In this document: positions 7,435 to 17,041 of the stretch, piece after piece
How the letters are laid out: each line of letters opens with the position of its first letter
Numbering within the stretch: position 1 is the stretch's first letter
The notes under the pieces: generated by a model
What the model saw: the letters and a program-made list of their open reading frames with translations, nothing else
Told to the model about the DNA's origin: nothing
Databases searched by the model: none
Origin: Acidimicrobiales bacterium
GTDB taxonomy: Bacteria > Actinomycetota > Acidimicrobiia > Acidimicrobiales > Aldehydirespiratoraceae
Direction: 5' to 3'
DNA: 64,000 bases
Assembly: GCA_029246685.1 (NCBI GenBank)
Contig: JAQWMR010000018.1
Coordinates: 62,001 to 126,000 of the forward strand
Translations under genes and position numbers: made by a program

Positions 7435-9124
7435 TGCCCGCGGCCGCGTGCTGGGCCGCGATGTAGCCGAACACCATGGTGTTGGCGATGCTTGCGCCGG
7501 GACCGAGATAGTGACGCCCCATGACCGTGGCTGTAATGTTTCCCGCCGCATAGAGGCCCTCGATCGGACGGTCGTCGGACCCGAGCACCCGGGCGTGTTG
7601 GTCGGTGAGGAGACCGCCGCAGGTGCCGATGTCGCCCGGCAGCACCTGGCATGCGTAGAACGGTCCCTCGTCGATCGGTTCGACGCATGGGTGGACACGG
7701 CGGTTCGGATCGCCCAGGGCTCGGTTGTAGGCCGACTCTCCGCGTCCGAAAAGGGGGTCCTCGCCATTGGCCGCGTGCTCGTTGAAGTAGGCGACGGTGG
7801 CCGCAAGCCCGTCGACATCGATCTCGCACATCTCCGCGAGTTCGGCCAAGGTCGGTGCCTTCTTCAGCCGGCCGCTCTCGAGCAGCTTTTTCGGGAAGCG
7901 CCCCGGACTCGACTTCAGGTGCGCGTAGCGCTTTCGGTAACGATCGTCGAAGACCAGCCAACACGGCACCGCCCGGCTCGTCTTGTCGCGCTCATACATC
8001 GCCTTGCCCACCTCCATGTAGGAGTTGGACTCGTTGACGAAGCGCTCGCCGGCGGCGTCGACATAGATCGTGCGGGGCCGCTGTCGCGCTTGGTCGAGCG
8101 TCGACTGACCGAATCGGCCGGTGCGCGGAGAGGGCAGCCACCACGCCTCGTCCATCAGGTCGGTCTTGGCGCCCAGCGCCATCGCCATCCCCATGGCCTC
8201 GCCGGTGTCGCCCGGATTTGCAATCGACCACTTCGCCTCGTTCGGTTGGTTGCCTCCATGGGCGGCCCGCATCTCCGCGTTGTGGGCGAACCCACCGGCT
8301 GACAGCAAGACGCCGTGGCGAGCTCGAACCCGCACCGGTGACCCGTCACGAACGGTCTCGACTCCGACGACCCTCTCGTTCTCGACGATGAGACCGGTCA
8401 GTGGCGCTCCGGTCCACACCGCGACGTCGTCGTCGATCGCAACTCGCAGTAGTTGGGCGATCAGCGACGCCCCGTTGGTGAGCAGCGTCTGTCGCCGAAC
8501 GCGAGCGAACACGGTGCGGATCACGACGCGAGCCGAGATGAGAAACGAGCGAAGGCTGCGGTTGTAGTGGCCGAGGTCGCGGGACTCGTTTGTCATCACC
8601 ACGAGACCGACGCTCTGGGCGAGGCCGGGCTGGAGTCGCTCGAGCCACGGGCCGAGCGCTCGACCGTTGTAGGGAGTGGGCTCGATGCCACGACCGATGT
8701 CGTGTCCACCCGTCGCGTCCGAGTAGTAGTCGCTGTAGCCCGGGCAATGTACGAGCTCGACACCGCGCCGTTGGAGGGCGCCGACCATCTCACCGCCGGT
8801 GGTGAGGAAGGCTTCACGCCGTTCGATCGACGAGGCGGGACCGATGTCGCCGACGACGGCATCGAAATGGGCGAGCGCGTCTTCGAGGGAGTCGTCGACA
8901 CTCTGTTGCCGCATGATGGGGTTGTCGGGAATCCACGCGATCCCACCCGACATGCAAGTCGAGCCGCCGATCAAATCCTGCTTTTCGAGCACGACCACCG
9001 CAGCGCCGGCTTCGGCCGCGGTGATCGCGGCGACCATGCCACCACCACCGGATCCCACGACGACGAAGTCCACCTCCTCATCCCACACGGCCTCATCCGT
9101 GGTCGCGGCGTCCGGACTGGTCAC
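7406..9124 (-). CDS. FAD-dependent oxidoreductase, 3-ketosteroid delta-1-dehydrogenase-like
   Basis: A 572-residue flavoprotein of the fumarate reductase/KstD superfamily. The Rossmann FAD motif is VVVGSGGGGMVAA (~20-32), then EKQDLIGGSTCMSGG, and at the C-terminus GLYAAGNITATVMGRHYLGP followed by GASIANTMVFG. The last block matches the KstD signature whose Tyr and Gly (YxGPG) polarise the 3-keto group in studied enzymes. KstD enzymes introduce a 1,2 double bond in ring A of 3-ketosteroids; substrates with other alicyclic ketone rings are possible here. GTG at 9124 starts 1 nt after the stop of the P450 gene, so the two are coupled. The C-terminus overlaps the convergent SDR by 29 bp. Confidence 0.85.
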   Translation of the reverse strand: MTSPDAATTDEAVWDEEVDFVVVGSGGGGMVAAITAAEAGAAVVVLEKQDLIGGSTCMSGGIAWIPDNPIMRQQSVDDSLEDALAHFDAVVGDIGPASSIERREAFLTTGGEMVGALQRRGVELVHCPGYSDYYSDATGGHDIGRGIEPTPYNGRALGPWLERLQPGLAQSVGLVVMTNESRDLGHYNRSLRSFLISARVVIRTVFARVRRQTLLTNGASLIAQLLRVAIDDDVAVWTGAPLTGLIVENERVVGVETVRDGSPVRVRARHGVLLSAGGFAHNAEMRAAHGGNQPNEAKWSIANPGDTGEAMGMAMALGAKTDLMDEAWWLPSPRTGRFGQSTLDQARQRPRTIYVDAAGERFVNESNSYMEVGKAMYERDKTSRAVPCWLVFDDRYRKRYAHLKSSPGRFPKKLLESGRLKKAPTLAELAEMCEIDVDGLAATVAYFNEHAANGEDPLFGRGESAYNRALGDPNRRVHPCVEPIDEGPFYACQVLPGDIGTCGGLLTDQHARVLGSDDRPIEGLYAAGNITATVMGRHYLGPGASIANTMVFGYIAAQHAAAGITFPSPLPA

Positions 9125-9125
9125 G

Positions 9126-10379
9126 TCAGGTCGCCGCCGACGGCGTGAATTCGAGATCGAGCTTTTCGAGCCCGCGTAGGAAGTAGGTGGGCAGATATTC
9201 GTAGCGACGGGCGTCGGGCGGACCGTGTGTCGCCTCCGAGATCGAGATGGTCGAGGCCTGGTCGAGCAGGCGGTTGATCGTCACTCGACCCTCGGCTCGG
9301 GCCAGGTGCGCTCCGGCACAGTGGTGGATGCCGTGCCCGAACGCCACGTGATAGAGCGCGTTCTCGCGGTCCAGCTCGAAGTTGTCGGGTTGCGCAAACA
9401 TTCGGGCATCACGGTTTGCCGCTCCCGGCAGGAGCATCATCGTGCCTCCGGCGGGGATGTCGACCCCGGCCACCGACGTTCGCACTTTCGCCATCCGGAA
9501 TTGAGCACGGAGCGGGCTCTCGAACCTCAGGGTCTCCTCGATGAAGTTGGGAATGAGATCACGGTCGCCGCGTAGCCGGTCTTGAATGTCGGGCCGCTCG
9601 GCGATCAACCGGAGCGCGAAGGAGAGCAACCGAACCGTTGTCTCCTGTCCACCGCTGAACAGGTTTGCCGCAAGCAGGGCCACATCCTTGACTTCAGGTG
9701 TCGACCCGTCGGGGAACGATGCCGTCGCCATCGCGGTCATGATGTCGTCGCCGGGGTTGCGGCGGCGGTCGGCGATGTAGCTCGAGAACTGCTCGTAGAG
9801 AAACTCGAGCGGCTTGTGCTGCATTTCTTCGGGCAGCTTGGTGAGCTTCTTCGTGAACAAGCCGTGGTCGGCCTCCGGAACTCCCTCCAAGTCGGCGATC
9901 ACCAATAGCGCAAAGGGAGCGGCGTAGGAACTGATGAATTCGCACCCGCCGGCAGCGATGAGCTCACCGAGCAAACGATCAGCCAGTTCCTCCATGAACG
10001 CTTCGTTCTCCCGCAAGCGCCGAGGCGTCAGCAGGCGCATCATGAGGCCCCGGTGGGCGGTGTGGCGCGGCGGATCGAACGAAGGAAGTTGGTCGCTGAA
10101 CGGAAGCATCTCGCGGTGCTCCTCGATCAAGCCGCTCACGTCGTCGCCTTTGAACGGCTCAGGAAACTCGACGAACGGACCACTCACGACGTTGCACGAC
10201 GAAAAGTGAACCGAGTCGTTGTAGACCGAGAGTGCCTCGTCGTGTCCGGTCACCATGAAGACACCGAAGTTCGGTTCCTGAAAGACCGGCGACTGGTCGC
10301 GAAGCGCGTCGAAATACGGGTACGGGTCGTCCTGAATCGTCCGATCCCGAAAGAAGTTGGCGCTCGTCAGATCCGACAT
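9126..10379 (-). CDS. Cytochrome P450
   Basis: A 417-residue bacterial soluble P450. The chosen ATG at 10379 follows GGGGGAG; an upstream in-frame extension of 18 residues has no ribosome site. Motifs are the I-helix NLFSGGQETTVR, the K-helix EETLRFE (ExxR), and the heme loop FGHGIHHCAGAHLARAEGRV with the Cys thiolate ligand. It hydroxylates a hydrophobic substrate using electrons from a ferredoxin; none lies next to it. It is coupled to the KstD-like flavoprotein downstream, suggesting sequential oxidation of one ring compound, and is divergent from a second, damaged P450 gene. Confidence 0.95.
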   Translation of the reverse strand: MSDLTSANFFRDRTIQDDPYPYFDALRDQSPVFQEPNFGVFMVTGHDEALSVYNDSVHFSSCNVVSGPFVEFPEPFKGDDVSGLIEEHREMLPFSDQLPSFDPPRHTAHRGLMMRLLTPRRLRENEAFMEELADRLLGELIAAGGCEFISSYAAPFALLVIADLEGVPEADHGLFTKKLTKLPEEMQHKPLEFLYEQFSSYIADRRRNPGDDIMTAMATASFPDGSTPEVKDVALLAANLFSGGQETTVRLLSFALRLIAERPDIQDRLRGDRDLIPNFIEETLRFESPLRAQFRMAKVRTSVAGVDIPAGGTMMLLPGAANRDARMFAQPDNFELDRENALYHVAFGHGIHHCAGAHLARAEGRVTINRLLDQASTISISEATHGPPDARRYEYLPTYFLRGLEKLDLEFTPSAAT

Positions 10380-10412
10380 TTGCTCCCCCACCGGTGCGAC
10401 GTTCAAGGGCGA

Positions 10413-10430
10413 TTTAGTATGACATCTAAA
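10413..10430. promoter_or_regulatory. Inverted repeat between divergent P450 genes
   Basis: TTTAG and CTAAA arms separated by 8 nt, 33 nt before the GTG of the plus-strand P450 and 33 nt before the ATG of the minus-strand one. It overlaps a plus-strand -10-like TAGTAT (10415-10420). The position is right for a shared operator; the arms are short. Confidence 0.35.
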
Positions 10431-10462
10431 CAAATCGGTGTCACAGTGGTGTCACGACGAGC

Positions 10463-11653
10463 GTGCCGAGCGGTGTCGCCTACGACCCTTACGACGTCGA
10501 GATCAATCGCAACCCGTATCCGACCTACCGCCGGCTTCGCGAGGAAGCGCCCGTGTACTTCAACGAGGAACATGGCTTCTACGCGCTCAGCCGTTTCGAC
10601 GATGTAGAGCGTGGCCTCAAAGAATGGCAGAACTTCATTTCCGGCCGCGGGGCGATCATCGAGCTGATCAAGCTCGACATGGAGTTCCCGCCCGGTGTGC
10701 TGATCTTCGAAGACCCTCCGCAACACACTGCTCATCGCGGTCTCCTCTCTCGGGTCTTCACGCCGAAGAAGATGAACGCGCTGGAGGGTCGGATCCGAGA
10801 GTTCTGCGCCCGCGCCCTCGATCCGCTGGTGGGCGGCGACCGCTTCGACTTCATCGAGGACCTGGGCAAGCAGATGCCCATGCGAGTGATCGGCATGCTG
10901 CTCGGGATTCCCGAGGCCGACCACGAGGCCGTTCGCGACCGCGCCGACGCGAATCTCCGAGTCGCGCCCGGCGAGCAGATGGAGTTCGACGACACCAGCT
11001 TCGACCACGCCCAGATGTTCGCCGACTATGTCGACTGGCGGCAGAAAAACCCGTCCGACGATCTGACCACCGAGCTCCTCACCGCCGAGTTCGAAGACGA
11101 CGACGGCGTCGTGCGAACACTGACCCGCGACGAGGTGCTCATGTACCTCACCGTGCTGGCCGGCGCGGGGAACGAAACAACCACACGGTTGATCGGCTGG
11201 ACCGGCAAAGTGCTCGGCGACCACCCCATACAGAGAGCGGAATTGGCTGCGGATCCGTCACTGATTCCCGGCGCCATAGAGGAGATTCTGCGCTACGAGG
11301 GACCCGCTCCACACGTTGCCCGTTACGTGACGACCGAAGTGATCGACCTTCACGGCACGACGATCCCAGCTGGAAGCCCACTCATGATGTTGATCGGCGC
11401 AGCCAACCGCGATGACCGCCGATGGGTTGACGGCGACGAATTCAACATCCATCGTCCGGCGAAAGCCCACCTTGCCTTCGGTCATGGCATTCACTTCTGC
11501 CTTGGCGCCGCGCTCGCCCGGATCGAGGGCCGAGTCGCGCTGGAAGAGGTGCTGAAGCGATTCCCCGAATGAGAAGTGGAATCCGACGCCGCCAAGCTCT
11601 CCCCGACCTCCACCGTCCGGGGCTGGGAACAGCTTCCCACGAGGATTGCCTGA
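10463..11653 (+). pseudogene. Cytochrome P450 with an in-frame TGA near its C-terminus
   Basis: The open part (GTG 10463 to TGA 11570-11572) encodes 369 residues with AGAGNETTTR (I-helix), EEILRYE (ExxR) and FGHGIHFCLGAALARIEGRV (heme loop). It ends at KRFPE, while the intact paralogue at 15375-16568 reads NRFPTWEL and continues to ...TSTVRGFESLRLRVT. Reading through the TGA in the same frame gives EVESDAAKLSPTSTVRGWEQ then LPTRIA and a TGA at 11651, exactly the missing tail. The TGA therefore sits at or beside a conserved Trp (TGG to TGA). The heme core is complete, so a shortened enzyme might still fold, but loss of the last strand pair makes this doubtful. Sequencing error is the alternative. 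Confidence 0.8.
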
Positions 11654-12499
11654 TGCGCGTGTCAGAATACGAGGGATCGGCGAGGGTCGCCCATGGGTGC
11701 TCACGCCGGGTGGCCGGTTCACCAAGGAGGTCGGTGGCCTTCCGGAGATGGCCGCTGCACTCGCCAACCACGGCAATCGCGTGATCCTCTGGGATCGCCC
11801 CAACTGTGGCGCGTCATCGGTCGTGTTCACGGGACGATCAGAGTCGGAAGTGCAGGCTGACGCCCTCGCCGCGTTGCTACGCCATCTCGATCTCGGCCCC
11901 ACCGTGATCGCCGGCGGCTCGGGCGGATCACGAGTGTCGCTGTTGACCGCGGCACGCAATCCTGATGTCACCGCGGGCCTGGCGATGTGGTGGATCAGCG
12001 GCGGGGTTCCCGGTCTGCTCCAGCTCGCCAACTACTACTGCATGCCGTCGGCCGATGCGGCCTGGCACGGTGGCATGGAGGCCGTCGTTGCCTCGACCAG
12101 TGGAAGGAAGCGCTCGCCAGTAATCCTCGAAACCGACAGCGATTCCTCAACATGGACCGCAGTGAATTTCTCCAAGTCATGGACCGGTGGGCGCTGGCGT
12201 ACTGCCCGTGCGACAACACGCTCGTGCCCGGACTCGACAACGCCGACGTCGACCGGCTCGACGTGCCGATCCTCGAGTTTCGCAGCGGCGAGTCCGACAT
12301 GTCGCACACACGAGCCACGTCAGAGGCACTGGGCTCCGGACTTCGGGCAGCGGAGCTCGTCGACCCGCCGTGGGGCGATGAAGAATGGAACGAACGCCGA
12401 GAGGCCGTCGAGGAAGTCGGTTCACTTTTTGTCCGCTGGCCCCTGCTCGTGCCCCAACTCCTGGAGTGGGCCGATAGAACAATTGGAGACCACTCATGA
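11646..12499 (+). pseudogene. Alpha/beta hydrolase, frameshifted
   Basis: From a TTG at 11646, one frame encodes the N-terminal half of an alpha/beta hydrolase: LTPGG near the oxyanion position, VILWDRPNCGAS, and the nucleophile elbow GGSGGS. Around 12089-12092 the similarity moves to another frame, which continues as LDQWKEALASNPRNRQRFL and ...VPILEFRSGESDMSH and ends at the TGA 12497-12499. That stop overlaps the next gene's ATG (ATGA), as expected for the true 3' end. The change of frame corresponds to loss of one base. I see no slippery heptamer there, so a decayed gene or sequence error is more likely than programmed shifting. Confidence 0.78.
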
Positions 12500-13434
12500 A
12501 AAGTGTGACGGTTCATCCCCTTCGAGACGATGGTTTCGGCGCGAAAGTGATCGGAGCGACCGATGTGAGCCTCGCCGATGACGACGCCCGGCGCGAGCTC
12601 AACGACGCGTTCGAGCGCCATGGGCTCCTCGTCTTCGAAGATGTCGAGTCCACGCCGCAGATGCAGGTTGCGATCAGCACGGTCTTCGGCCCGCTCAAGG
12701 AGCATCCAAGCAAGGCAACGCCTCGGGTCGGTGGGGACGAAATGGTCGGGGTCATCGAGATCCGCCACGACCCCGATGTCGGCGGCATGGTGCAAGTGGC
12801 CGGCTGACGGCTCTCCCAATGGCTCCCCTGGCACTTCGACCATTGCTACAACGACGAGCTCAATCGAGCCGGCGTGCTCAGAGCCATCACGATTCCCGCC
12901 GAAGGGGGAAGGACCCGCTTCGTCGACGGGATCGCGCTCTATGAGTCGATCTCGCAGGAGACCCGCGACCTCATCGACGGCGAGACGGTGCTCTACGCGA
13001 TGGACGTCGTACTCGCCAACCTCCATTTCGGGCGGCCCACCGACTTCCAAGAACTACGGCCCTCGCCGGGAGCGGCCGAAGTCATGACCGAATACGCCGA
13101 TCGGCCCCGAGCCGAACATCCCGCGGTCTGGACTCGTCGCACGGGAGAGAAGGTGCTGCACGTGTCGCCGTGGATGGCGAAGGGACTCGTCGGGCGCGAC
13201 GATGCCGAGAGCGAGGCTCGCCTCACCGCCGTCTGCGACGAGATCGTCGCCGCGGCCGACGAATTGCACTACTCCCATCAGTGGAAGCCGACCAACATGG
13301 TGATCTGGGACAACTGGCGGGTGCTGCATTCGGTGTCCGGCATGGCCCCTGAACAGGCTCGCTGCATGCACCGGACCACAATCGCGGGCGACTACGGCCT
13401 CGGCCGCTTCGAGACTGCCGTCGCCGCCGGCTGA
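12496..13434 (+). pseudogene. TauD/TfdA-family Fe(II)/2-oxoglutarate dioxygenase with an in-frame TGA
   Basis: ATG at 12496 opens 103 codons (HGLLVFEDV, FGPLKEHP) and then meets TGA at 12805-12807. The same frame continues with RLSQWLPWHFDHCYNDELNR, which contains the His-x-Asp iron motif (HFD), and later NMVIWDNWRVLHSVSG and the distal His/Arg segment RCMHRTTIAGDYG typical of TauD/TfdA. A Trp (TGG) at the stop is the simplest ancestor. As written, no iron site would be made unless the stop is read through. Intact relatives hydroxylate or cleave small organic acids and sulfonates with 2-oxoglutarate. It is the third consecutive damaged gene of one short operon. Confidence 0.82.
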
Positions 13435-13457
13435 GACCGGCATCAGCGTTGGGAGTT

Positions 13458-15050
13458 TCAGCCGGAGATGAGTGTCGCATCCAAGTACGACTCGATGGTT
13501 GCACGGTCGTCCTCCAAGACGAAACCGCCCTCGATCGCAACCTCAACCGCGTCGCGGTACTTCTGCGTGTAGTCGTCGCTCGAAGCGTAGAGTGCGGCGA
13601 GATCCTCGGCCGCGAGCGGCGTCGTCGACCCGCTCAGTATGCAGATCGTTGCGGGCGTCGGCCCTGCGATACCGCTCAGGACCTGTACGGGCACGTCGAC
13701 AGGAGGCGTGCGGACACCACCAAGAGCGATTCCATACTCGTCGCGCTGGACCAACGTCCTAGCGTCATCGGTTAGCTCGAGGAGGCGACTCTCCGGCGGT
13801 AGTTCTCCGTGCACGACCCACTCGATGAAGTGACGGAACGCGGCCTTCGCAACGACATGCATAGGGCCGTCGTTGATCGGCGCGCCGCAGTCGACAAATT
13901 CGGCGGTGGCCTCGCCCATCAAGTGGCGGTCGGCGTGTGCCGTGCCGGCTACCTCCCACAGCCGAAAGACATCGCTGTCATCCTGACGGGCTCGATGCGA
14001 GCTGAAGATGCCCACGACATCGTTCTCGGCCTGAATGTTGAAAACGGGCACATCGAGATCGGCTCGGATTATCGTCGTGGCACCACCGATCGACCCCGCG
14101 ATGTCGGCGGATTCGCTCCCGGCCGAGAGAACTGGGAAGCCCGACGGTCCTCGGCTGTGCAGGAAGTAGCCATCGAACACCCCAGTGAGATGGTGCAGAC
14201 CATTGATATAGGTGACCAGAGCAAACGCGGACTGCGACTCTCCGGCGGCCACGACGGTCTCCGGTACGAGAATGTCGAGGGCGTGTCCGTGCCAGATAGC
14301 CCGTGCGGCCTGAGTGAAGATGTCGTTCGCGAAGGCATCTCCAGGATGAGATAGGTCACCGTAGCGTTCCGGGTCGATCGCTTTGAGGCCCTTACCGGCG
14401 TCCTCGCTACCTGGAACATCGCCCACGTCGACGCGGACGGGGCCACCCTCGACGCCGATCAGCTGAGCGGATACGCCGACCCAAGCGTGGCCCTGGCGGA
14501 CGACCTCTTCGCCGATCGACGTCCATTCGGGATCGGCGTCGACGCCGCCGCTGACGTTCATCCACTCCACCATGACCGTGCCGCTGAACGAGGCCGCTTC
14601 CTGCGGCCGACGCACAACAATTCTTGTCAGATACTCCGCTTCTTGGTCGGGCTCCAGGGTCCACTCGCCGTCGCCGGTCAGTTCTCCGGCCACGGCGTAT
14701 GACGTCGCGACTCCTGCCGCAGTGAACTCCTCTTGTACGTAGCCTGCGTCGGCAACGTACGGCTCGGGTGCGCCCACATACACCTCGCCATCGATGGGCA
14801 GCCGCACGAGATCAGCGATCGGACCTTCGGGCAGGTCGACGGCCAGTGACGGCGTAGCAGCGGGACCTGTCGTGGTCGGGGCGGCGAGCGTCGTCGTGAC
14901 TCCCGTGCTCGTCGTGCTGACCGAGGAGTCATTGGCCACCGCCATATCGCCGGCCTCGTGGTCGTCGGAACTACATGCGGACAGAAGGAAGAGGCTGACC
15001 AATGCGGCGCCAGCCAGCAGCTCGACACGGCCATGCACGGTGTGCTTCAT
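13458..15050 (-). CDS. Secreted lipoprotein, alpha/beta-hydrolase-domain protein (copy 1 of 3)
   Basis: 530 residues. A signal peptide with a hydrophobic core (~12-24) ends in lipobox LLSAC, Cys ~26, followed by a Thr/Ser-rich tether (~40-65). The body contains LPIDGEVYVG, VMVEWMNVSGG, the nucleophile elbow AGESQSA, NGLHHLTGVFDGYFLHSRG and a probable catalytic His in EVAGTAHAD. This architecture matches large actinobacterial alpha/beta-hydrolase-domain proteins of unknown substrate. It should be anchored outside the membrane and hydrolyse an ester or lactone before uptake. Two paralogues lie at 39429 and 59899. It converges with the damaged dioxygenase gene. Confidence 0.88.
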   Translation of the reverse strand: MKHTVHGRVELLAGAALVSLFLLSACSSDDHEAGDMAVANDSSVSTTSTGVTTTLAAPTTTGPAATPSLAVDLPEGPIADLVRLPIDGEVYVGAPEPYVADAGYVQEEFTAAGVATSYAVAGELTGDGEWTLEPDQEAEYLTRIVVRRPQEAASFSGTVMVEWMNVSGGVDADPEWTSIGEEVVRQGHAWVGVSAQLIGVEGGPVRVDVGDVPGSEDAGKGLKAIDPERYGDLSHPGDAFANDIFTQAARAIWHGHALDILVPETVVAAGESQSAFALVTYINGLHHLTGVFDGYFLHSRGPSGFPVLSAGSESADIAGSIGGATTIIRADLDVPVFNIQAENDVVGIFSSHRARQDDSDVFRLWEVAGTAHADRHLMGEATAEFVDCGAPINDGPMHVVAKAAFRHFIEWVVHGELPPESRLLELTDDARTLVQRDEYGIALGGVRTPPVDVPVQVLSGIAGPTPATICILSGSTTPLAAEDLAALYASSDDYTQKYRDAVEVAIEGGFVLEDDRATIESYLDATLISG

Positions 15051-15065
15051 CTGTACCCCAGACGT

Positions 15066-15313
15066 TCACGCCACGGCGATCCTTGGCGGACCTCGCTCAA
15101 TCACAAGCTCCAGTTCAGAGTTGGTCACCGATTGCAACCTGTCAAGCGGCCAGGCAACGACCGATGTCGACATGGAGGGCGCGCCGTTCTCGACCAACTC
15201 GATCCTGAGCTCCGGGAATCGGGTGAGCGCGCCATGGGTGGCGACGAATGCAGTGCGACGAGGATGTCATGCTCGACGACCGTCTCCCAGAAGGGGTCGA
15301 ACTCGGGGGGCAA
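15066..15313 (-). pseudogene. Relic of an amidohydrolase-2 gene
   Basis: Two short pieces of amidohydrolase sequence survive in different frames. One (from ~15313) reads PPEFDPFWETVVEHDILVAL, matching FDPFWEKVSEAGVVVGMH of the intact copy at 55302. The other reads HGALTRFPELRIELVENGAP and runs to a TGA at 15066; in intact copies this block lies about 80 residues later. An internal deletion plus a frameshift explains both. The piece is not expected to make a protein. The rest of the 15051-15374 gap shows nothing else I can support. Confidence 0.65.
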
Positions 15314-15374
15314 AGGATGTTACGCCGGGAAAACGGGATGCCCGAAGATGACACCATGGCACTTCCTTTTCTGA

Positions 15375-16568
15375 TCAGGTGACGCGGAGTCTCAAGCTCT
15401 CGAAACCGCGAACCGTTGACGTCGACGAGAACCGGGGTTCGCCGTCGAGCTCCCAGGTCGGGAATCGGTTGAGAAGTTCGTCCAGCGCGATCCGGCCCTG
15501 AATTCGAGCCAGCGCGGCGCCCAGGCAGAAGTGAATGCCGTATCCGAACGTGACGTGAGCCAGCTGTTCCCGGTGGATGTCGAACCGTTCCGGTTCCGTC
15601 CACCGACGCTCGTCTCGGTTCGCGGCGGCGACCAGGAGGATGATCGCGCTCCCGGCCGGCACCGTCTGGCCGTGCAACTCGACGTCGGCGGTGACCGAGC
15701 GAGCGACACCGGGGCCTGGTGGCTCGAATCGCAGGATCTCCTCCACCGCGGCAGGGATCAAATCACGGTCCTCGACGATGTCGCGCCTCTGGTCCGGGTG
15801 TTCGGCCAGCAGCTTGCCCATCCACCCGATCAGTCGGTTGGTGGTCTCGTTGCCGGCGCCGACAATCACCGAGATATAGGTGAGCAGTTCCTGGCGCGTC
15901 AGGTGACGTTCGGAACCGTCGGAGTCAGTGAAGGTCGCGTTCATCAGCTCGGTGATCAAGTCGTCCGAGGGGTGCTCGGTCCGATAGTCGATGTAGGGAG
16001 CGAACTGATCGTTCACCATGTCGCCGCTGGTATCCATCTTCTGACCTGCTTCGGTCCGAAGGTTCGCGTCGGTCCGGTCGCGGATCGAGGCCTGATCCTC
16101 CTCCGGGATCCCGAAGAGCTGACCGATCACCCGAGTGGGCATCTCGGCACCGAAGTCCCGGATGAGGTCGAAGCCTTCGGAGCCGACCAGCGGATCGAGA
16201 CAATCCGCGCAATATTTCCTGATCTCGGGTTCGAGATCGGCGACCTTTCGCGGAGTGAACACGCGCGACATCATCTTGCGATGTTCGGTGTGACCGGGCG
16301 GATCCTCCATGATCACCGTGCCGGGCGGGAGTTCGATGCCGGCCTGGATCAACTCGAGGATGTTCCCCTTCGCCGACGAGAACGTCACCGGGTCGCGGAA
16401 CGCCCGTTCGATGTCCTCGAACCGACTCAGCGCCCAGAAGTCATGCGCTTCGTTTCGATACAGCGGTGCTTCGGTCTGAAGCCGTCGAAACGTCGGGTAG
16501 GGATCGGCAAAGATCTCGGTGTTCCACGGATCCCAGTTGAGCGGCGCAGTGTCGGTGGTCGAAGCCAT
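15375..16568 (-). CDS. Cytochrome P450 (intact paralogue of the damaged copy)
   Basis: A 397-residue P450 starting at the ATG at 16568, behind GGAGAA; the open frame extends far upstream without family similarity. Motifs are the I-helix VGAGNETTNR, EEILRFEPPG, and the heme loop FGYGIHFCLGAALARIQGRI, with the C-terminal RFPTWEL and STSTVRGFESL. It is visibly the closest relative of the broken P450 at 10463-11653 (shared EDPPxHTxHR, SRVFTP, DRxDANLR, RLIGW) and could cover its loss. It is flanked by an amidohydrolase relic downstream and an IS relic upstream, with no redox partner nearby. Confidence 0.94.
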   Translation of the reverse strand: MASTTDTAPLNWDPWNTEIFADPYPTFRRLQTEAPLYRNEAHDFWALSRFEDIERAFRDPVTFSSAKGNILELIQAGIELPPGTVIMEDPPGHTEHRKMMSRVFTPRKVADLEPEIRKYCADCLDPLVGSEGFDLIRDFGAEMPTRVIGQLFGIPEEDQASIRDRTDANLRTEAGQKMDTSGDMVNDQFAPYIDYRTEHPSDDLITELMNATFTDSDGSERHLTRQELLTYISVIVGAGNETTNRLIGWMGKLLAEHPDQRRDIVEDRDLIPAAVEEILRFEPPGPGVARSVTADVELHGQTVPAGSAIILLVAAANRDERRWTEPERFDIHREQLAHVTFGYGIHFCLGAALARIQGRIALDELLNRFPTWELDGEPRFSSTSTVRGFESLRLRVT

Positions 16569-16593
16569 TCCAGGATTCTCCCATGCCGAGGAA

Positions 16594-16932
16594 TCAACGC
16601 CCATTCGGTGGTTCGGCATTCTCTTCGCGACAATGGAGCAGGTCATCGAACGGAAGGCACAACCAGAGGGTGCCGAGCTCCGGCCGGGCGGCTTCGATGT
16701 GCACGAGCGGGTCAAGAACCCGGCGGTGATCGGTGGCGCCGACGCGAACTTCCATCTCGTTGGCTCGGCGCAGCTCCCTGTGCTCCTTCTCCAGCAGTCG
16801 CATCCGGGCCCGCTCATCGTTGGTGAACCCGGGCCGTTCGGCGGTATCGGTCTCAGCTCGGCGAACCCAGACCCGCAGCGCACACTCACGAACCTCGACC
16901 GGATACCGGCCAACCCTCTCTTGTCCTGACAT
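16594..16932 (-). mobile_element. Decayed IS3-type transposase OrfA relic
   Basis: The frame from ATG 16932 opens like an IS3-family OrfA (YPVEVRECALRVWVRRAETD then ARMRLLEKEHRELRRANE): a shortened helix-turn-helix region and the Leu/Glu-rich E-L-R-R-A-N-E segment that normally precedes the frameshift to OrfB. The helix-turn-helix is largely deleted, and after RANE the frame no longer matches. I could not find OrfB with its DDE residues or terminal repeats. It marks past insertion in the damaged zone. The remaining 16933-17041 stretch holds no gene. Confidence 0.6.
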
Positions 16933-17041
16933 TGCTCCGCCCGCTCAAGGAGTGGAGCACTCACCATTCCGGAGCGCTTTAAGGCAGGTATTCGGCGATG
17001 GCCGGGGGCGGGGTTGCGTCGAAACAGCCAGCCCATCTCAG

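Noticed and set aside
12085-12110. Programmed frameshift in the alpha/beta hydrolase
   Set aside because: No slippery heptamer or adjacent strong hairpin is visible, and neighbouring genes carry unrelated lesions, so decay or error is simpler.
11570-12807. TGA read as Trp or selenocysteine
   Set aside because: Both stops fall at probable Trp positions, but TGA ends many intact genes in the window, often in TGATG or ATGA overlaps, so recoding is not general. Nothing resembles a selenocysteine context.
16594-16932. An intact transposase
   Set aside because: Only OrfA-like pieces are present; no DDE-domain OrfB or terminal inverted repeats are visible.
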